The translations under genes were made by a program, and so were the position numbers. Shown piece by piece: positions 51,054 to 60,677 of a stretch of DNA of 64,000 nt (its first letter is position 1; each line of letters starts with the position of its first letter). The DNA is from JAKVBH01 sp049800955 (lineage in GTDB: Bacteria; Pseudomonadota; Alphaproteobacteria; Rhodobacterales; Rhodobacteraceae). Under the pieces are notes generated by a model, which worked only from the letters and a program-made list of their open reading frames with translations, was not told the DNA's origin and did no database searches. The stretch lies in NCBI RefSeq assembly GCF_049800955.1, contig NZ_JBNAGA010000005.1, forward strand, positions 1-64,000, given 5' to 3'.

Positions 51054-52241
51054 CTAAGGGGCGGCTTTCCCAATGACATCGCCAATCGCCGTCCGGTACC
51101 GCTCCAGCCGGGCGTTCACACCCTCCATGGCCTGAGACACTTCCCCGGCCAAGGTCTTCCGATTGGCATAACCTGTCTGAATGATGTCCAGAATGTCATC
51201 GTTGCTCTGGGTTTTGCAATCGGCAACATGCGGATAGCCCAGCGTTCCAAACACACCAGCGAATTTCCGGCTATAGGCCATGGGAATAACCGGCACGCCA
51301 GAAGAGAAAGCCGCGATCGTGGCATGCATGCGCGCGCCCATGAAGAAATCGAGCCCGGCAATATAGGTCTTGGCGGCAATGGGTGAGCCAAAGACAGGCG
51401 CAACCTGAACACCGGGGAATTCCTCTGCCAGCGCCTCGCTCACACGCTGATCATCTTCCACCGCGATATGATCGGATTGCACATGCCCGACCAAATGCAT
51501 CTCCACCTCAGGCTGCGCGGCAGCCCATGCAAGGATCGCGCGGATCAATGCCGGATAATCCCCTTTGAGCCCGAACTGATTGTCCTGTGTATATCCACCG
51601 TTGAACAAAAGCCCCGAGACATTGAGCCCGACGCGGACCTTGCCATCCTCAGACCGCGGCCCGGGGCGCTCATAGCTCAACCCCATGGCCACATCCGTGG
51701 CCTCAAGAATTGGCGCCTTGATGCCCATATCCGCAAGAAAGCGCGTCGAGGGCGCATCGCGGGAGACCACCAGCTGCGCCCGGTTCATGACCGCGCGCGC
51801 CATGGGCCGCGCCCACCATGTCTCAAACGGGCCGATGGTCTGGGGGCTCAGGATAAGGGGCTTGCCTGCCAGAAGCGTCCGCGTCTTGGCATGGCACACA
51901 TTGAAGAAGCGCCGGAAGCCATAGATATCGGTGAAACTGTCCCCACCCCCGATATCGACAATCACATCACAGCGCGCAATCGCTGCGGCGACACGGCCAC
52001 CGGGGCGCACAAGCTCGCGCTGACGGAAGGGCTGGTTTTCAATGTCATCGGCTTCAAAATACCAAGGCCGGGGATCGCGCCAGCCCAAAACAATGAACTG
52101 CGCGCGCCGCCCCTGCACGGCCGCCGCCTGACGCAGGATTTCAATATTGGCCAGCGTCAACGCGCCCACGCCGAGATTGTCGGAATTCATCGAATGCCAG
52201 AACAGGCCGATGGTCAGGGGGGGCTGTGATGTCTGGCTCAT
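51054..52241 (-). CDS. Polysaccharide pyruvyl transferase family protein
   Basis: This 395-residue protein shows the family's N-terminal NLGVGALTLANIEILRQ, then CDVIVDIGGGDSFTDIYG, PLILSPQTIGPF and GARMHATIAAFSSGVPVIPM with the conserved Arg-Met-His. These enzymes add pyruvate ketals to exopolysaccharide sugars or carry out related transfers. The ATG overlaps the nitroreductase stop by four bases (ATGA). It is probably one of the decorating enzymes for the glycan exported by Wzx/Wzy/Wza. Confidence 0.9.
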   Translation of the reverse strand: MSQTSQPPLTIGLFWHSMNSDNLGVGALTLANIEILRQAAAVQGRRAQFIVLGWRDPRPWYFEADDIENQPFRQRELVRPGGRVAAAIARCDVIVDIGGGDSFTDIYGFRRFFNVCHAKTRTLLAGKPLILSPQTIGPFETWWARPMARAVMNRAQLVVSRDAPSTRFLADMGIKAPILEATDVAMGLSYERPGPRSEDGKVRVGLNVSGLLFNGGYTQDNQFGLKGDYPALIRAILAWAAAQPEVEMHLVGHVQSDHIAVEDDQRVSEALAEEFPGVQVAPVFGSPIAAKTYIAGLDFFMGARMHATIAAFSSGVPVIPMAYSRKFAGVFGTLGYPHVADCKTQSNDDILDIIQTGYANRKTLAGEVSQAMEGVNARLERYRTAIGDVIGKAAP

Positions 52242-53242
52242 GTCACGTCTCCCTGCCCGGGCGCGCCATGCAGCACCATGACATGATCAAGCCCCATGCG
52301 ATGGGATCGGGCAACCTCCAGCTCCTCGGGCAGATGCCCCACTGAAATCATCATGATGACGGCCTCACTATCGGGTATATTCAAAGCCTGACGCATCTTC
52401 TGATCGTCGCTGTGGCGCATCGACCACGCCAGGGGGCAGGCGCCCAAACCAAGAGAATGCAGGGCATAGAGCAAAGACATGGCGAACATGCCGCCATCGA
52501 CAAATGGCTGATTGCGCTCGCCCGCGCCGGAAAATGCCTGAAGATCCGCCGTGACCACCAGCGCCCGTGAGGCCCGATCTCCAAAGCCACGGTTGCCGGG
52601 CTGCCAGTCCAGCGCCTGCTGTGCGTTTTCAAACACATGGACCCGCGGCCCCTGCCGATTGCAGACGCTGGGCGTCTTGCGCGCGCGATCGACCGCCTCG
52701 GCAATCAGATCAAGATCCACAGGGGTCGGCGCATATTGGCGTACCGAATGACGGGACCAGAAGAAGGAGGCATCCGCTTGCGCGCCCGCCGCGCGAATGT
52801 CCTGGGCTGTCACACGGGCGGTCCCGCCAACACCATTGTCCGGCTGGCCTGCAAGAAACGCCTCAAGCGGCGCGTTGTCCACATCATGGGTGGCATTGAA
52901 GGCCTGATAGGCATGCAGCGCAGAGACCGCCGGCGCCAGTTCCACACCATGCCGGTCCCGGTATTCCTGCAGCTTGCGTGTCAGCGCCATCACCTTGTCG
53001 CGCCCAAATCCCGGACGCGGCTCACTCAGCGACAATCCCTTCTCAACACCGTGATACGCCTTGTAGAGCGCATGGCGCGACTGGGCTTCGGTGCGGTCTG
53101 TATCCATGCCATGGGACCAGCGCAGATAGCGCCGCAGATCATAGAGATGGTCGCGCGTCAGAGCTCTGGCCATCCGCAACAACCGAACCTTGCGCCAGAT
53201 GCGTTGCAGGGCGCGGTATGCCGACCCGTTCTTGTCAATCAC
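52238..53242 (-). CDS. Nitroreductase family protein
   Basis: The C-terminal 200 residues of this 334-residue protein are a nitroreductase-fold FMN domain: SRHSVRQYAPTPVD, ARKTPSVCNRQGPRVHVF, and SLGLGACPLAW. The first about 130 residues are an extra helical segment (LYKAYHGVEKGLSLSEPRPG) seen in versions linked to polysaccharide clusters. It starts at GTG 53242 with AAAGG about eight bases upstream. Coupled translation with the pyruvyltransferase suggests that both modify the same glycan or precursor. The reaction cannot be told from sequence alone. Confidence 0.85.
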   Translation of the reverse strand: MIDKNGSAYRALQRIWRKVRLLRMARALTRDHLYDLRRYLRWSHGMDTDRTEAQSRHALYKAYHGVEKGLSLSEPRPGFGRDKVMALTRKLQEYRDRHGVELAPAVSALHAYQAFNATHDVDNAPLEAFLAGQPDNGVGGTARVTAQDIRAAGAQADASFFWSRHSVRQYAPTPVDLDLIAEAVDRARKTPSVCNRQGPRVHVFENAQQALDWQPGNRGFGDRASRALVVTADLQAFSGAGERNQPFVDGGMFAMSLLYALHSLGLGACPLAWSMRHSDDQKMRQALNIPDSEAVIMMISVGHLPEELEVARSHRMGLDHVMVLHGAPGQGDVT

Positions 53243-53382
53243 GTCCAGAAACCTTTTTGAGAGCGGATCGGGGCCGCGAGGCCAGATCCAGAAATCGCTG
53301 TCTCGCGCCTTCTACCCGATCCAACATGTTTTGCAATTCGGCCCATGCCACAATGAATATGCACCACGTCGCAAGGCAGGCC

Positions 53383-54645
53383 TCAGCCCGCCGCCTCCTG
53401 CGCCGCCGCAATATAGGCGGCATCTGCTGCTGCCATGGTCGCGCGATAGGTCATGATATTGCTGCCCATGACCATCACGGCCACAACCGCCAGGGCAATG
53501 CTGCCCGCGCGGTTCAGCGCCTCGGTTTTTTGCGCAAACCCCCACAGGATGACGATCAGCAACGGGCCCACGAAATGGGCCACATAGAGAAAGACCGCCG
53601 CGCCATAGATCAGGTGAATGATCGTATTGAGCAACAGATAGAGCGCGCAGATGGCCACCACCGGAGGCATCCGGCGCCAATGCACGGCGATCAGGCCAAG
53701 GCTCACCAGCGCAAGAAGCATCCAATCAAGCGTCGCCATCCAGCCCAACCCGCTCTCGGGCCAGCGGGCATCTACCCGGAATTGCCCCGCCGTCCCCGGC
53801 GCGCCTTCAACCAGCATGGGCGGACCCACGGCCACGGTCTGCACAAAGAGGGTCTGCAACCGCCCCAGCAGCAAGGTATCAAGCTGGGAGGCAAAGAACT
53901 GGGTTTCGCCGATCAGGGCACGCGGGTTGAAGAACAGGCCCGCATCGCCAAACAGCTGATCCTGCACCACGGCAATCACCGCAAGCCCAATCACACCCGC
54001 CGTGCCCCCGATCAGGATCACACGCAAGCTGCGCATCCAGTCCGAGCTGCGCAGCAACATCAGAGCCGCCGCGCCAAAAGCCGCCACGATATTGGTGATG
54101 GTCATGCTCAAGGAGAGCGCTGTGGCCACGGCCCATCGGGGCCAGGCCGGCCCGGTGTCCAGCCGGGCACGGGCCAGATCGAGGATCAGGATGCTGGCCA
54201 GCACAGAGGTCGCGCCAAACGGAAAGGTCTCCGGCACGCCAAACCAAAAGACGACACCGCCAGATCCCAGACACAGCACCGCCCCCAGCGCCTGTTCCTG
54301 CGCGCGCACGCCCGCGCGCTGCAACAACGTCACAAAGAGCGCCATGAACACAGCCGCATTCAACGCCAGAACCGCGGCCAGGGCCGTTTCCCGCTCAAGA
54401 CCCAAAAGGCGCGCGGCGGATGTCAGGGGGTAGGTGGTGATGGAGAAAATCGGGTGTTTGAACGTCGCCATATGACCTTCGTCACGAATGGTCATGTTAT
54501 CGGCGACGCGCCCGATATCACTGTCAAACCAGATGTTGATGAAATCACGCGAGAGAACATGTTCGGCGCTGCCCGCGTTCAACCACAAGGACATGATCGC
54601 CCCGGCCAGGGCCGCCAGAAGGGGAAGAATGGCGCGCTGTATCAT
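53383..54645 (-). CDS. Polytopic membrane protein, GT-C-like glycosyltransferase candidate
   Basis: This 420-residue protein has roughly ten hydrophobic segments and an early periplasmic-loop acidic motif, SRDFINIWFDSDIGR, where GT-C enzymes carry their catalytic Asp. GT-C proteins transfer sugars from polyprenyl-phosphate donors on the periplasmic side. ATG 54645 overlaps the SMR gene stop by one base (TGATG); the long extension of this frame upstream is out-of-frame reading of the SMR and UbiA genes. The gene order with a UbiA-type enzyme and a small flippase strongly supports a polyprenyl-phosphate-sugar pathway. Confidence 0.72.
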   Translation of the reverse strand: MIQRAILPLLAALAGAIMSLWLNAGSAEHVLSRDFINIWFDSDIGRVADNMTIRDEGHMATFKHPIFSITTYPLTSAARLLGLERETALAAVLALNAAVFMALFVTLLQRAGVRAQEQALGAVLCLGSGGVVFWFGVPETFPFGATSVLASILILDLARARLDTGPAWPRWAVATALSLSMTITNIVAAFGAAALMLLRSSDWMRSLRVILIGGTAGVIGLAVIAVVQDQLFGDAGLFFNPRALIGETQFFASQLDTLLLGRLQTLFVQTVAVGPPMLVEGAPGTAGQFRVDARWPESGLGWMATLDWMLLALVSLGLIAVHWRRMPPVVAICALYLLLNTIIHLIYGAAVFLYVAHFVGPLLIVILWGFAQKTEALNRAGSIALAVVAVMVMGSNIMTYRATMAAADAAYIAAAQEAAG

Positions 54646-55019
54646 CAGGCCTGCCCCCGCAAGACCAATGTGATCCCCACAAGGATCACCCCGCAGCCGA
54701 TGATTTGCATCATGCTCAGGCTCTCGCCCAGCACAAAGACCCCAAGGGCCACCACGAAGATGAAGCTTATCCCAATGAGCGGATAGGCCAGCGACAGGTT
54801 CACATTGGACAGGACATGGATCCAGACCAGCGCGGACACCGCGTAAAACACAAGCCCCAGAACCAGCTGCCATGTCATGGCAATGGAGATCAGAAAGCTC
54901 ACGATGCCGCCATCCCGGCCAACCTGCGAGATCTGCCCCGCCCCGATCTTGAGCAGCAACTGCCCCGATGCGCCCAGACCGATGCTGAGCACCGCGGCGA
55001 TAAGATGTTCCAGACGCAT
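54645..55019 (-). CDS. Small four-helix membrane protein of the SMR/EamA type (candidate lipid-sugar flippase)
   Basis: This 124-residue protein has four transmembrane helices and the end motif ALGVFVLGESLSMMQIIGCG followed by VILVG, typical of the SMR/EmrE-like group that includes ArnE/ArnF flippases. In a cluster with a polyprenyl-phosphate transferase and a GT-C-like enzyme it probably moves a polyprenyl-phosphate sugar to the periplasm. It overlaps both neighbours by a single base (TAATG and TGATG), so the three genes form one translational unit. A plain drug-efflux role is less likely here. Confidence 0.82.
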   Translation of the reverse strand: MRLEHLIAAVLSIGLGASGQLLLKIGAGQISQVGRDGGIVSFLISIAMTWQLVLGLVFYAVSALVWIHVLSNVNLSLAYPLIGISFIFVVALGVFVLGESLSMMQIIGCGVILVGITLVLRGQA

Positions 55020-56503
55020 TACAAACCTGCCGAAATGATGAAAACAAGAACGATGGCCAGCCCGGTGAACCGGCTGATCCGGTCCTTGAGGGCGAAGACA
55101 ATGGGATCCGCGCTGAGCTCGTCGCGCTTGACCTTGATCCACACCCGGCACAGCCAATAGAGCAACAAGGCGCCCACAAGGATCAGAAGCTCGGGGCGGC
55201 TGTAGAGCTGTATCACCCGGTCATCCTGCAGGTAGAGCAGCAACATGATCACCGAGGAGAACGCAGACGCGACACCAAAGGCCGTCACAACCTCGATATC
55301 GCTGGCCCGGTAGCCCCGGCGGCTGATCTTGGCGCTCTCGCCTGTGAAATAGGTCTGCAGCTCCGAGCACCGCTTGGCGCAGGCCAGCGAGAGAAACACG
55401 AAAATGGAGAAGGCCAAAAGCCAATAGGAGGCCACAATCCCGGTGGCCGCCGCCCCCGCGAGAACCCGCGTGGTATAAAGCCCCGCCAGCCACAGCACAT
55501 CAATGGCCGGCTTGGTCTTGATCAGGATCGAATAGGCAAATGTCGCCGCCACATAGATCAGCAATATGCCCAGCAAAGCCGGGCTGACCAGCGCCGCCAA
55601 TACCAGCGACAGCACAAAGAGCGCGGCGGCCGCGACACAGGCCGTCTTGGCGCGCAAGCGGCCCGCAGCGATAGGGCGATGGCGTTTCTCGCGATGGCTG
55701 CGGTCATCCTGAATATCGAGCAGATCATTGATGAGATAGACCGCAGAAGCCGCCAGGGAGAAGGCCACAAACGCCCCCAGCCCCATGGCCAGAAGCCCGG
55801 GATTGCCCCATTGATGGGCCGCCAGAAGCGGCAGGAAAACAAGGATATTCTTGACCCATTGATAGGGCCGCATGCCGCGCCACAACGCAGCCGGGCGGTC
55901 GATCTCCGTGTCAAACCGGTGGACCGGCTTGTCCATCTCGGAGATCTTGCGCACCAGCGCCTCTCCGGCATTCACAGCTCCAATCTCCGCCGCATCCTGC
56001 CACAGCGGAAGATCCGCCGCACAATCGCCGACATAGACATAGGGGGCGCCCGCGAGATGGGCGCGGATCGCATCACGTTTGGCTGCGCCTTTGAGGTTTG
56101 TCTGACCATCGCTGGCCAGAACCGTATCGAAGAGCTTGAGGTGATCGGCCACCTGCTGGGCGGTGCTGCGATCGGCGGCTGTGGCGAGGATGATCTCACG
56201 GCCCGCCTCGGATTGGCTGCGCAGCCAGGCAACCAGCGCCTCGTTATAAGGCAGGGTCGCGATATCCAGCGGTGCGGCCTTGGTGATCTCCGCTTTCAGC
56301 TGCGCGCGGTCCCGCCACAGGCGGGCAAAAAGCGAAAGCGTTGCCAGGGGCGCCCGTCCGAACGCATGCAGCAAGGCCTCGACCAATGTATCGGTCTGCA
56401 CCAGGGTGTCGTCGAGATCGACGACAATGGCGGGCAGGTGGGATTTGGAGAACTGGCGCGCCGCATCATCCGCTGCGGCGGAGTCGCTCTGGGAATCAAT
56501 CAA
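55019..56503 (-). CDS. HAD phosphatase - UbiA prenyltransferase fusion (DPPR-synthase-like)
   Basis: This protein of about 494 residues has an N-terminal HAD domain (VVDLDDTLVQTD, nucleophile Asp29, and VYVGDCAADLPLW) fused to a UbiA membrane domain with VYLINDLLDIQDDRSHREK, the NDxxDxxxD prenyl-diphosphate motif, and HRPIAAG. This fusion resembles decaprenyl-phosphate 5-phosphoribosyltransferases, in which the HAD part removes the 5-phosphate to leave polyprenyl-phosphate ribose. A TTG start at 56503 with AGGA nine bases upstream is preferred, because further upstream the frame reads as non-coding. It opens the three-gene unit. Confidence 0.85.
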   Translation of the reverse strand: MIDSQSDSAAADDAARQFSKSHLPAIVVDLDDTLVQTDTLVEALLHAFGRAPLATLSLFARLWRDRAQLKAEITKAAPLDIATLPYNEALVAWLRSQSEAGREIILATAADRSTAQQVADHLKLFDTVLASDGQTNLKGAAKRDAIRAHLAGAPYVYVGDCAADLPLWQDAAEIGAVNAGEALVRKISEMDKPVHRFDTEIDRPAALWRGMRPYQWVKNILVFLPLLAAHQWGNPGLLAMGLGAFVAFSLAASAVYLINDLLDIQDDRSHREKRHRPIAAGRLRAKTACVAAAALFVLSLVLAALVSPALLGILLIYVAATFAYSILIKTKPAIDVLWLAGLYTTRVLAGAAATGIVASYWLLAFSIFVFLSLACAKRCSELQTYFTGESAKISRRGYRASDIEVVTAFGVASAFSSVIMLLLYLQDDRVIQLYSRPELLILVGALLLYWLCRVWIKVKRDELSADPIVFALKDRISRFTGLAIVLVFIISAGL

Positions 56504-56763
56504 TTCACTACATCCTAAAGACGCCCCACCAGGTACGCATGATATCCAGCCCCGTTCAGCTTGCGCAACCCGGACCGCTGCAAGGACGGGCAACCGTGAC
56601 CCGCAAGTCGCAATGTCGTCCACAGAGGTGAAAACTTCGCAAAAAACGGCAGCGGCACAATCTGGATCGTTTTGGGCCACAAATCCAATTGAAACTTATT
56701 CTAGGCAAAAGGCTGTGGTACAGATGCCCGGGTAGGGGCGGTGTGGGTAACGAGCGAGTCCAG

Positions 56764-58200
56764 ATGGCTGCGGCAAATCAGATCGGTGTCTCCAGCACCA
56801 CACATCCAATGGCCAACATGGCGGTGATTGCCGTCGTGATGATTGCCACGCCCCTGCTGTTGAATGTGGGCTCTTTGACCATGAGCCCAGTGCGGCTGAT
56901 GTTGCTCCTCGTCACCGTGCCGCTTCTGGTGCAGCTTTTCGCCGGGAAATACGGGCGCTTTACCGTGATTGACGGCCTCATGCTGGCCTATGCCTTCTGG
57001 CAACTTGTTGCGGTCGGGGTCAACAACCCGGACCGGCTGGTGCAATTCGGCGGCTCCAACGTGCTGGATTTCCTTGGGGGCTACCTGATCGGGCGGGCCG
57101 CGGTACGCACACCGCGCGATTTCCGCCGGTTGACCTGGGCCCTGTTCATTATCTGTCTGTTCCTGCTGCCCTTTGCCTTCATCGAGGCCCGCACCGGACG
57201 GGCAATGCTGCCTTATATCCTCAGCCGCGTGGGCCTGCCTGTCATCACTGATTTCGTCACCGACAAACGGTTGGGCATGTACCGTTCCCAAGTGGTGTTC
57301 TATCACCAGATCCACTACGGCCTGTTTTGCTCCATGATGCTCTCGCTGGTCGTGATGGGCCTGCGCGATCAGCTCTCGGTGCTCAAACGTGTGCTGGGGG
57401 CCTGCGCCATTGTCTGCGGGACGATCTTTTCCGTCTCCAGCGGCGCGGTTCTGCCGCTTTTCCTGCAATTCATCCTGATTGCCTGGGCCGTGACCATGGC
57501 GGGGGTCTCCCGCCGCTGGCTGATTTTCACGATCCTTATGGCTGTTCTCTATGCCATTGCCGAGGTTCTGTCTGACCGCTCTGCCGTCGTTGCCATCCTG
57601 TCGAAGGTCACGTTCAACAGCCACAACGTCTACATGCGGACCTTTATCTTTGACTGGGGCATGGTGAATGTCTGGGCCAATCCGATCTTCGGATTGGGGC
57701 TGCGCGATTGGGTGAGGGCCTCCTGGATGAGCCATCTGGGCAGCGTCGACAATTTCTGGCTGCTTCAGGCGATGCGCTATGGCATTCCCGCCTTCCTGTT
57801 TCTGGCCGTCGGCACGTTTCTCGCCATGTTCCAGGTGGGCCGTCGACGCTTCACATCAGGCAGTGAATTGAGCAATTGCCAATTGGCCTGGATGCTCACG
57901 ATGCTCTCGCTGGTGCTCACGCTGTGTACCGTCCATGTCTGGGGACCGGTCCATACGCTGTTCATGATGATGATTTCGTCAGGTCTTTGGATGCTGACCG
58001 CAGAAGAGACCGATGAGGACACGCAGACCGAGCCCGAGGCGGCATCTTCAGGGCATGTCTACAGCCGGTTTCCCGCAAAACCCGCATCCGGCGGCGCAAC
58101 GCCCATCGCCTCCTTGAAAGGCGATCGAGGGCCCGCGCGCCCCGCCTCCTATACCCGGCGTGATCTGCAAACACCCTACAATGCCTCGGGGCAGACCTGA
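56764..58200 (+). CDS. Wzy-like O-antigen polymerase / ligase
   Basis: This protein of about 478 residues has ten or more hydrophobic segments and a large periplasmic loop containing HNVYMRTFIFDWG and NPIFGLGLRDWV, matching the Wzy_C/WaaL region. The C-terminal 60 residues are polar and probably disordered. Enzymes of this family polymerise flipped repeat units or ligate them to lipid A core. With the Wzx-like flippase and Wza-like protein it suggests a Wzx/Wzy-dependent pathway. ATG 56764 is one of several possible starts; a frame to 56689 adds residues without a clear ribosome-binding site. Confidence 0.78.
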   Translation: MAAANQIGVSSTTHPMANMAVIAVVMIATPLLLNVGSLTMSPVRLMLLLVTVPLLVQLFAGKYGRFTVIDGLMLAYAFWQLVAVGVNNPDRLVQFGGSNVLDFLGGYLIGRAAVRTPRDFRRLTWALFIICLFLLPFAFIEARTGRAMLPYILSRVGLPVITDFVTDKRLGMYRSQVVFYHQIHYGLFCSMMLSLVVMGLRDQLSVLKRVLGACAIVCGTIFSVSSGAVLPLFLQFILIAWAVTMAGVSRRWLIFTILMAVLYAIAEVLSDRSAVVAILSKVTFNSHNVYMRTFIFDWGMVNVWANPIFGLGLRDWVRASWMSHLGSVDNFWLLQAMRYGIPAFLFLAVGTFLAMFQVGRRRFTSGSELSNCQLAWMLTMLSLVLTLCTVHVWGPVHTLFMMMISSGLWMLTAEETDEDTQTEPEAASSGHVYSRFPAKPASGGATPIASLKGDRGPARPASYTRRDLQTPYNASGQT

Positions 58201-58242
58201 CACTCAGGGATCTTACACTCAGGTACCTCAGGCCCCCATGGC

Positions 58243-58863
58243 TCAGGGCTTTTGCGGCCGCTTGACCAAGACCGTAAGCGCCAGCCCCGCAATGGCCCCT
58301 CCAAGATGGGTTTGCCAGGCCGTGGATGTGGAATAGACCGCATGGGCCCCCACAGTCACCACCAGCAAGCCGATGAGGACAAGAATACGTTTGCGGCGGA
58401 GGTATAGAATCTGCCCTTCGTTCATGAAGCTGAACTCATAGCTGACCCAGACCGCCGCCAGACCGCTGATTGCCCCCGAGGCGCCTGTCATGGTGGTGCC
58501 CGCAGGAGCCAGGAGCGCGAAGGCCAGAGCCCCTCCAATGGCGGAAATCGCATAGATCCCGAGAAACAGGCGCTGCGACATGCCCCGCAACAGATACCAC
58601 AGCAGATACAGCGTCAGCATGTTGGAGGCCATGTGCACGAAAGAGATATGCAGGAATGGATGGGTGAGAAACATCCCCCAGGCCTGCCCGGCCCAGGCGG
58701 TCGGATTGCCACTCAGGTAGGCGGGGTTAAAGGCCCCCAGCAGGAAGGCCACAAACCGCCAGATCGGGGTGCCCCACAGGCCGTAATCCGCGCCGGTCAG
58801 GGCGGCTTCGATCACCAGGACAAGGCCCATCACGGCCAGAATACCGAAGGGCAGTCGGGTCAT
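58243..58863 (-). CDS. Rhomboid family intramembrane serine protease
   Basis: This 206-residue protein of about six helices has the rhomboid dyad: Ser129 in TGASGAISG and His186 in WQTHLGGA, plus the supporting HISFVHMASN (His72, Asn81). Rhomboids cut transmembrane substrates within the bilayer. The gene is convergent with the Wzy-like gene and 45 bp downstream of the exosortase gene on the same strand, so it may belong to the exosortase operon and process surface proteins. Its substrate is unknown. Confidence 0.9.
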   Translation of the reverse strand: MTRLPFGILAVMGLVLVIEAALTGADYGLWGTPIWRFVAFLLGAFNPAYLSGNPTAWAGQAWGMFLTHPFLHISFVHMASNMLTLYLLWYLLRGMSQRLFLGIYAISAIGGALAFALLAPAGTTMTGASGAISGLAAVWVSYEFSFMNEGQILYLRRKRILVLIGLLVVTVGAHAVYSTSTAWQTHLGGAIAGLALTVLVKRPQKP

Positions 58864-58908
58864 GGAAAAAACATAGAAGCACAGGCGGAAGACCGCAAAC
58901 GCTCTGCC

Positions 58909-60498
58909 CTATTCAGGGATGTAGCGCGGCAGGCGCTCCAGCGCGCGGGTCATCAACCGCTGCAGGCGCGCATCTGCATCCGCCTCGCTTTCGCCGCCCG
59001 CAATAGGCGTCACGAAGCGCACCATGGCCCCATCCGTCCGCCCCATGGTCAGGCTGTCATAGACCACGGAAAACTTCGCTACATAATCATTGGTCAGCCG
59101 CTTGCCGCGCTGCTCGAACCAGTAGTAGACGAGCTGCTTTTGCAGACCTTTCTGGATCACCGCGCGGTTGAGATTGAACGTGCCGTAGATGGTATTGGGC
59201 ATCTCGACGGTTTTCTCTTCGAAGCTGAAGATCTCCCATCCCCCTGCGGGCAGACAGACTTCCGGCGAGTGAATGCCGGACCCTTCGGTCTGCTTGGAAT
59301 ACCAGGCGGCAAAGAGGTTCACATAGGCGGTTTCTTCAGGCGCAATATAGCTTGCCGCCACATAATCAGTTGCACCCAGAACCTGTTCGATCTCCGGCTC
59401 AAGCGATTGCAGGACACCCGACCAATTTCCCATATCGCGGGGGAAGGTGGAGAAGCTGTCACGCGACACGGTTTGCTGCTCGCGCTCCGGGGTAAAGACG
59501 AAGGCCAGTCCCACCACGAGGCTGAACAGAGCACCGATGATCAGGCCACGCGAGGGCAGGATATCAAAGATGCGGCGGGCTTGCGCGCCCATGCCATCAA
59601 AGTCCAGATCGATGGTTTCAGACAGCGGCTTGGGGTTCGGCGTCAGGCGCTGCAGCGCAATCGCGATCAGGAAGAGGATCGCAATACAGGCGCCAAAGAT
59701 CACCCAACCCTCGAAGAAGTGCAAAAAGCCCTCGGCATGTTCGATCCCATAGGAATTCACCATCACCCCGATGACCCCGATGCGGAAGGAATTCATCAAC
59801 ACCGTCAGCGGCGCAGCCATCAGAAAGAGCACAGCCTTATGCCAAAACGGCCCGCGATACAGGATGCCAAAGAGATAGGAGAAGGACAGGATCGGGAAGA
59901 GATAGCGCAGCCCCGAGCAAGCCTCGGCCACATGCAGCTTATAAGCGCCCAGATCGATGATATTGCCTTCCAGAAAGACCGGGATCCCCATCAGCTTGAT
60001 GAACCAGACCCCCACTTCGGAGGCCACGAATTGCAGGAAGATCGTCAACTTCCAGAAGACAAACTGCGGCAGGGGCAGCATGAAGATCAGGTGCAATACG
60101 GGCAGTTGGTGGTTCTTGCCCCGATCCCAGCCCATCACGGTCAGAACAACACCGCCGACCCAGATGATATAGGCATAGGTCACGATATCGGGGATGCGCA
60201 CCAGATTGCCAAAGATCGCAATGATCAGACCCAGAGCCATGACGGCCATGCCGGGCCCTTGCCGGCGCGGCGCGGCCGGGTTGAACGCGGGCGCCATGCG
60301 CAGCTCGCGCAGAAACAGATAGAGCGAGATGATCGGGATCAGAGGCCCATGGCTGTATTCCGGCGTGACCCAGGCATTGCCAAGCGAGACAAACCCCAGC
60401 CAGAAGACCGGGATCGTGGCCACAACCATAAGCGCCATCCAGCCAAACCCAATGGGGTTTGCGCTCAACGAAACAGTCGGATTTTGCGAAATACTCAT
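58909..60498 (-). CDS. xrtD: Exosortase (XrtD-like, VPLPA-CTERM type) fused to an EpsI domain
   Basis: The N-terminal 300 residues of this 529-residue protein are an eight-helix exosortase with the catalytic triad pattern: Cys194 in EACSGLRYLFP, Arg239 in NSFRIGVIG, and a His in IEHAEGFLHFFEG (His254 or His260). The C-terminal 200 residues form an EpsI domain (NWSGVLQSLEPEIEQVLGATD, YSKQTEGSGIHSPEVCLPAGGW). Fusions like this are the XrtD form linked to VPLPA-CTERM signals, from memory. Exosortases cleave C-terminal sorting signals of exported proteins, usually in cells making exopolysaccharide. No protein with such a signal was found in this window. ATG 60498 is favoured over 60534. Confidence 0.85.
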   Translation of the reverse strand: MSISQNPTVSLSANPIGFGWMALMVVATIPVFWLGFVSLGNAWVTPEYSHGPLIPIISLYLFLRELRMAPAFNPAAPRRQGPGMAVMALGLIIAIFGNLVRIPDIVTYAYIIWVGGVVLTVMGWDRGKNHQLPVLHLIFMLPLPQFVFWKLTIFLQFVASEVGVWFIKLMGIPVFLEGNIIDLGAYKLHVAEACSGLRYLFPILSFSYLFGILYRGPFWHKAVLFLMAAPLTVLMNSFRIGVIGVMVNSYGIEHAEGFLHFFEGWVIFGACIAILFLIAIALQRLTPNPKPLSETIDLDFDGMGAQARRIFDILPSRGLIIGALFSLVVGLAFVFTPEREQQTVSRDSFSTFPRDMGNWSGVLQSLEPEIEQVLGATDYVAASYIAPEETAYVNLFAAWYSKQTEGSGIHSPEVCLPAGGWEIFSFEEKTVEMPNTIYGTFNLNRAVIQKGLQKQLVYYWFEQRGKRLTNDYVAKFSVVYDSLTMGRTDGAMVRFVTPIAGGESEADADARLQRLMTRALERLPRYIPE

Positions 60499-60677
60499 GC
60501 CGGCTACCTGATCTCTAAAACGAATGAGCGCCAAATTATGCGCAAATGGGGTTTCAATCTACCCCGTCGGAAGGTCATCAGGCCTCAGAAACACCCTGTT
60601 TCCAGCAGCCTGATGGAATTGTGATGGCAATTTAATGGAGACCCCTGCAAACACAGGCCCAAACCAGCCCCAAAGGC

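Noticed and set aside
52978..54786. Plus-strand open frame of 602 codons opposite nitroreductase and GT-C-like genes
   Set aside because: Low-complexity His/Arg/Gln/Pro composition; minus genes have overlap-coupled starts and membrane helices.
58633..60624. Plus-strand open frame of 663 codons opposite the exosortase
   Set aside because: Residues rich in His, Gln, Asp and Arg without motifs; the minus strand has the exosortase Cys, Arg and His residues.
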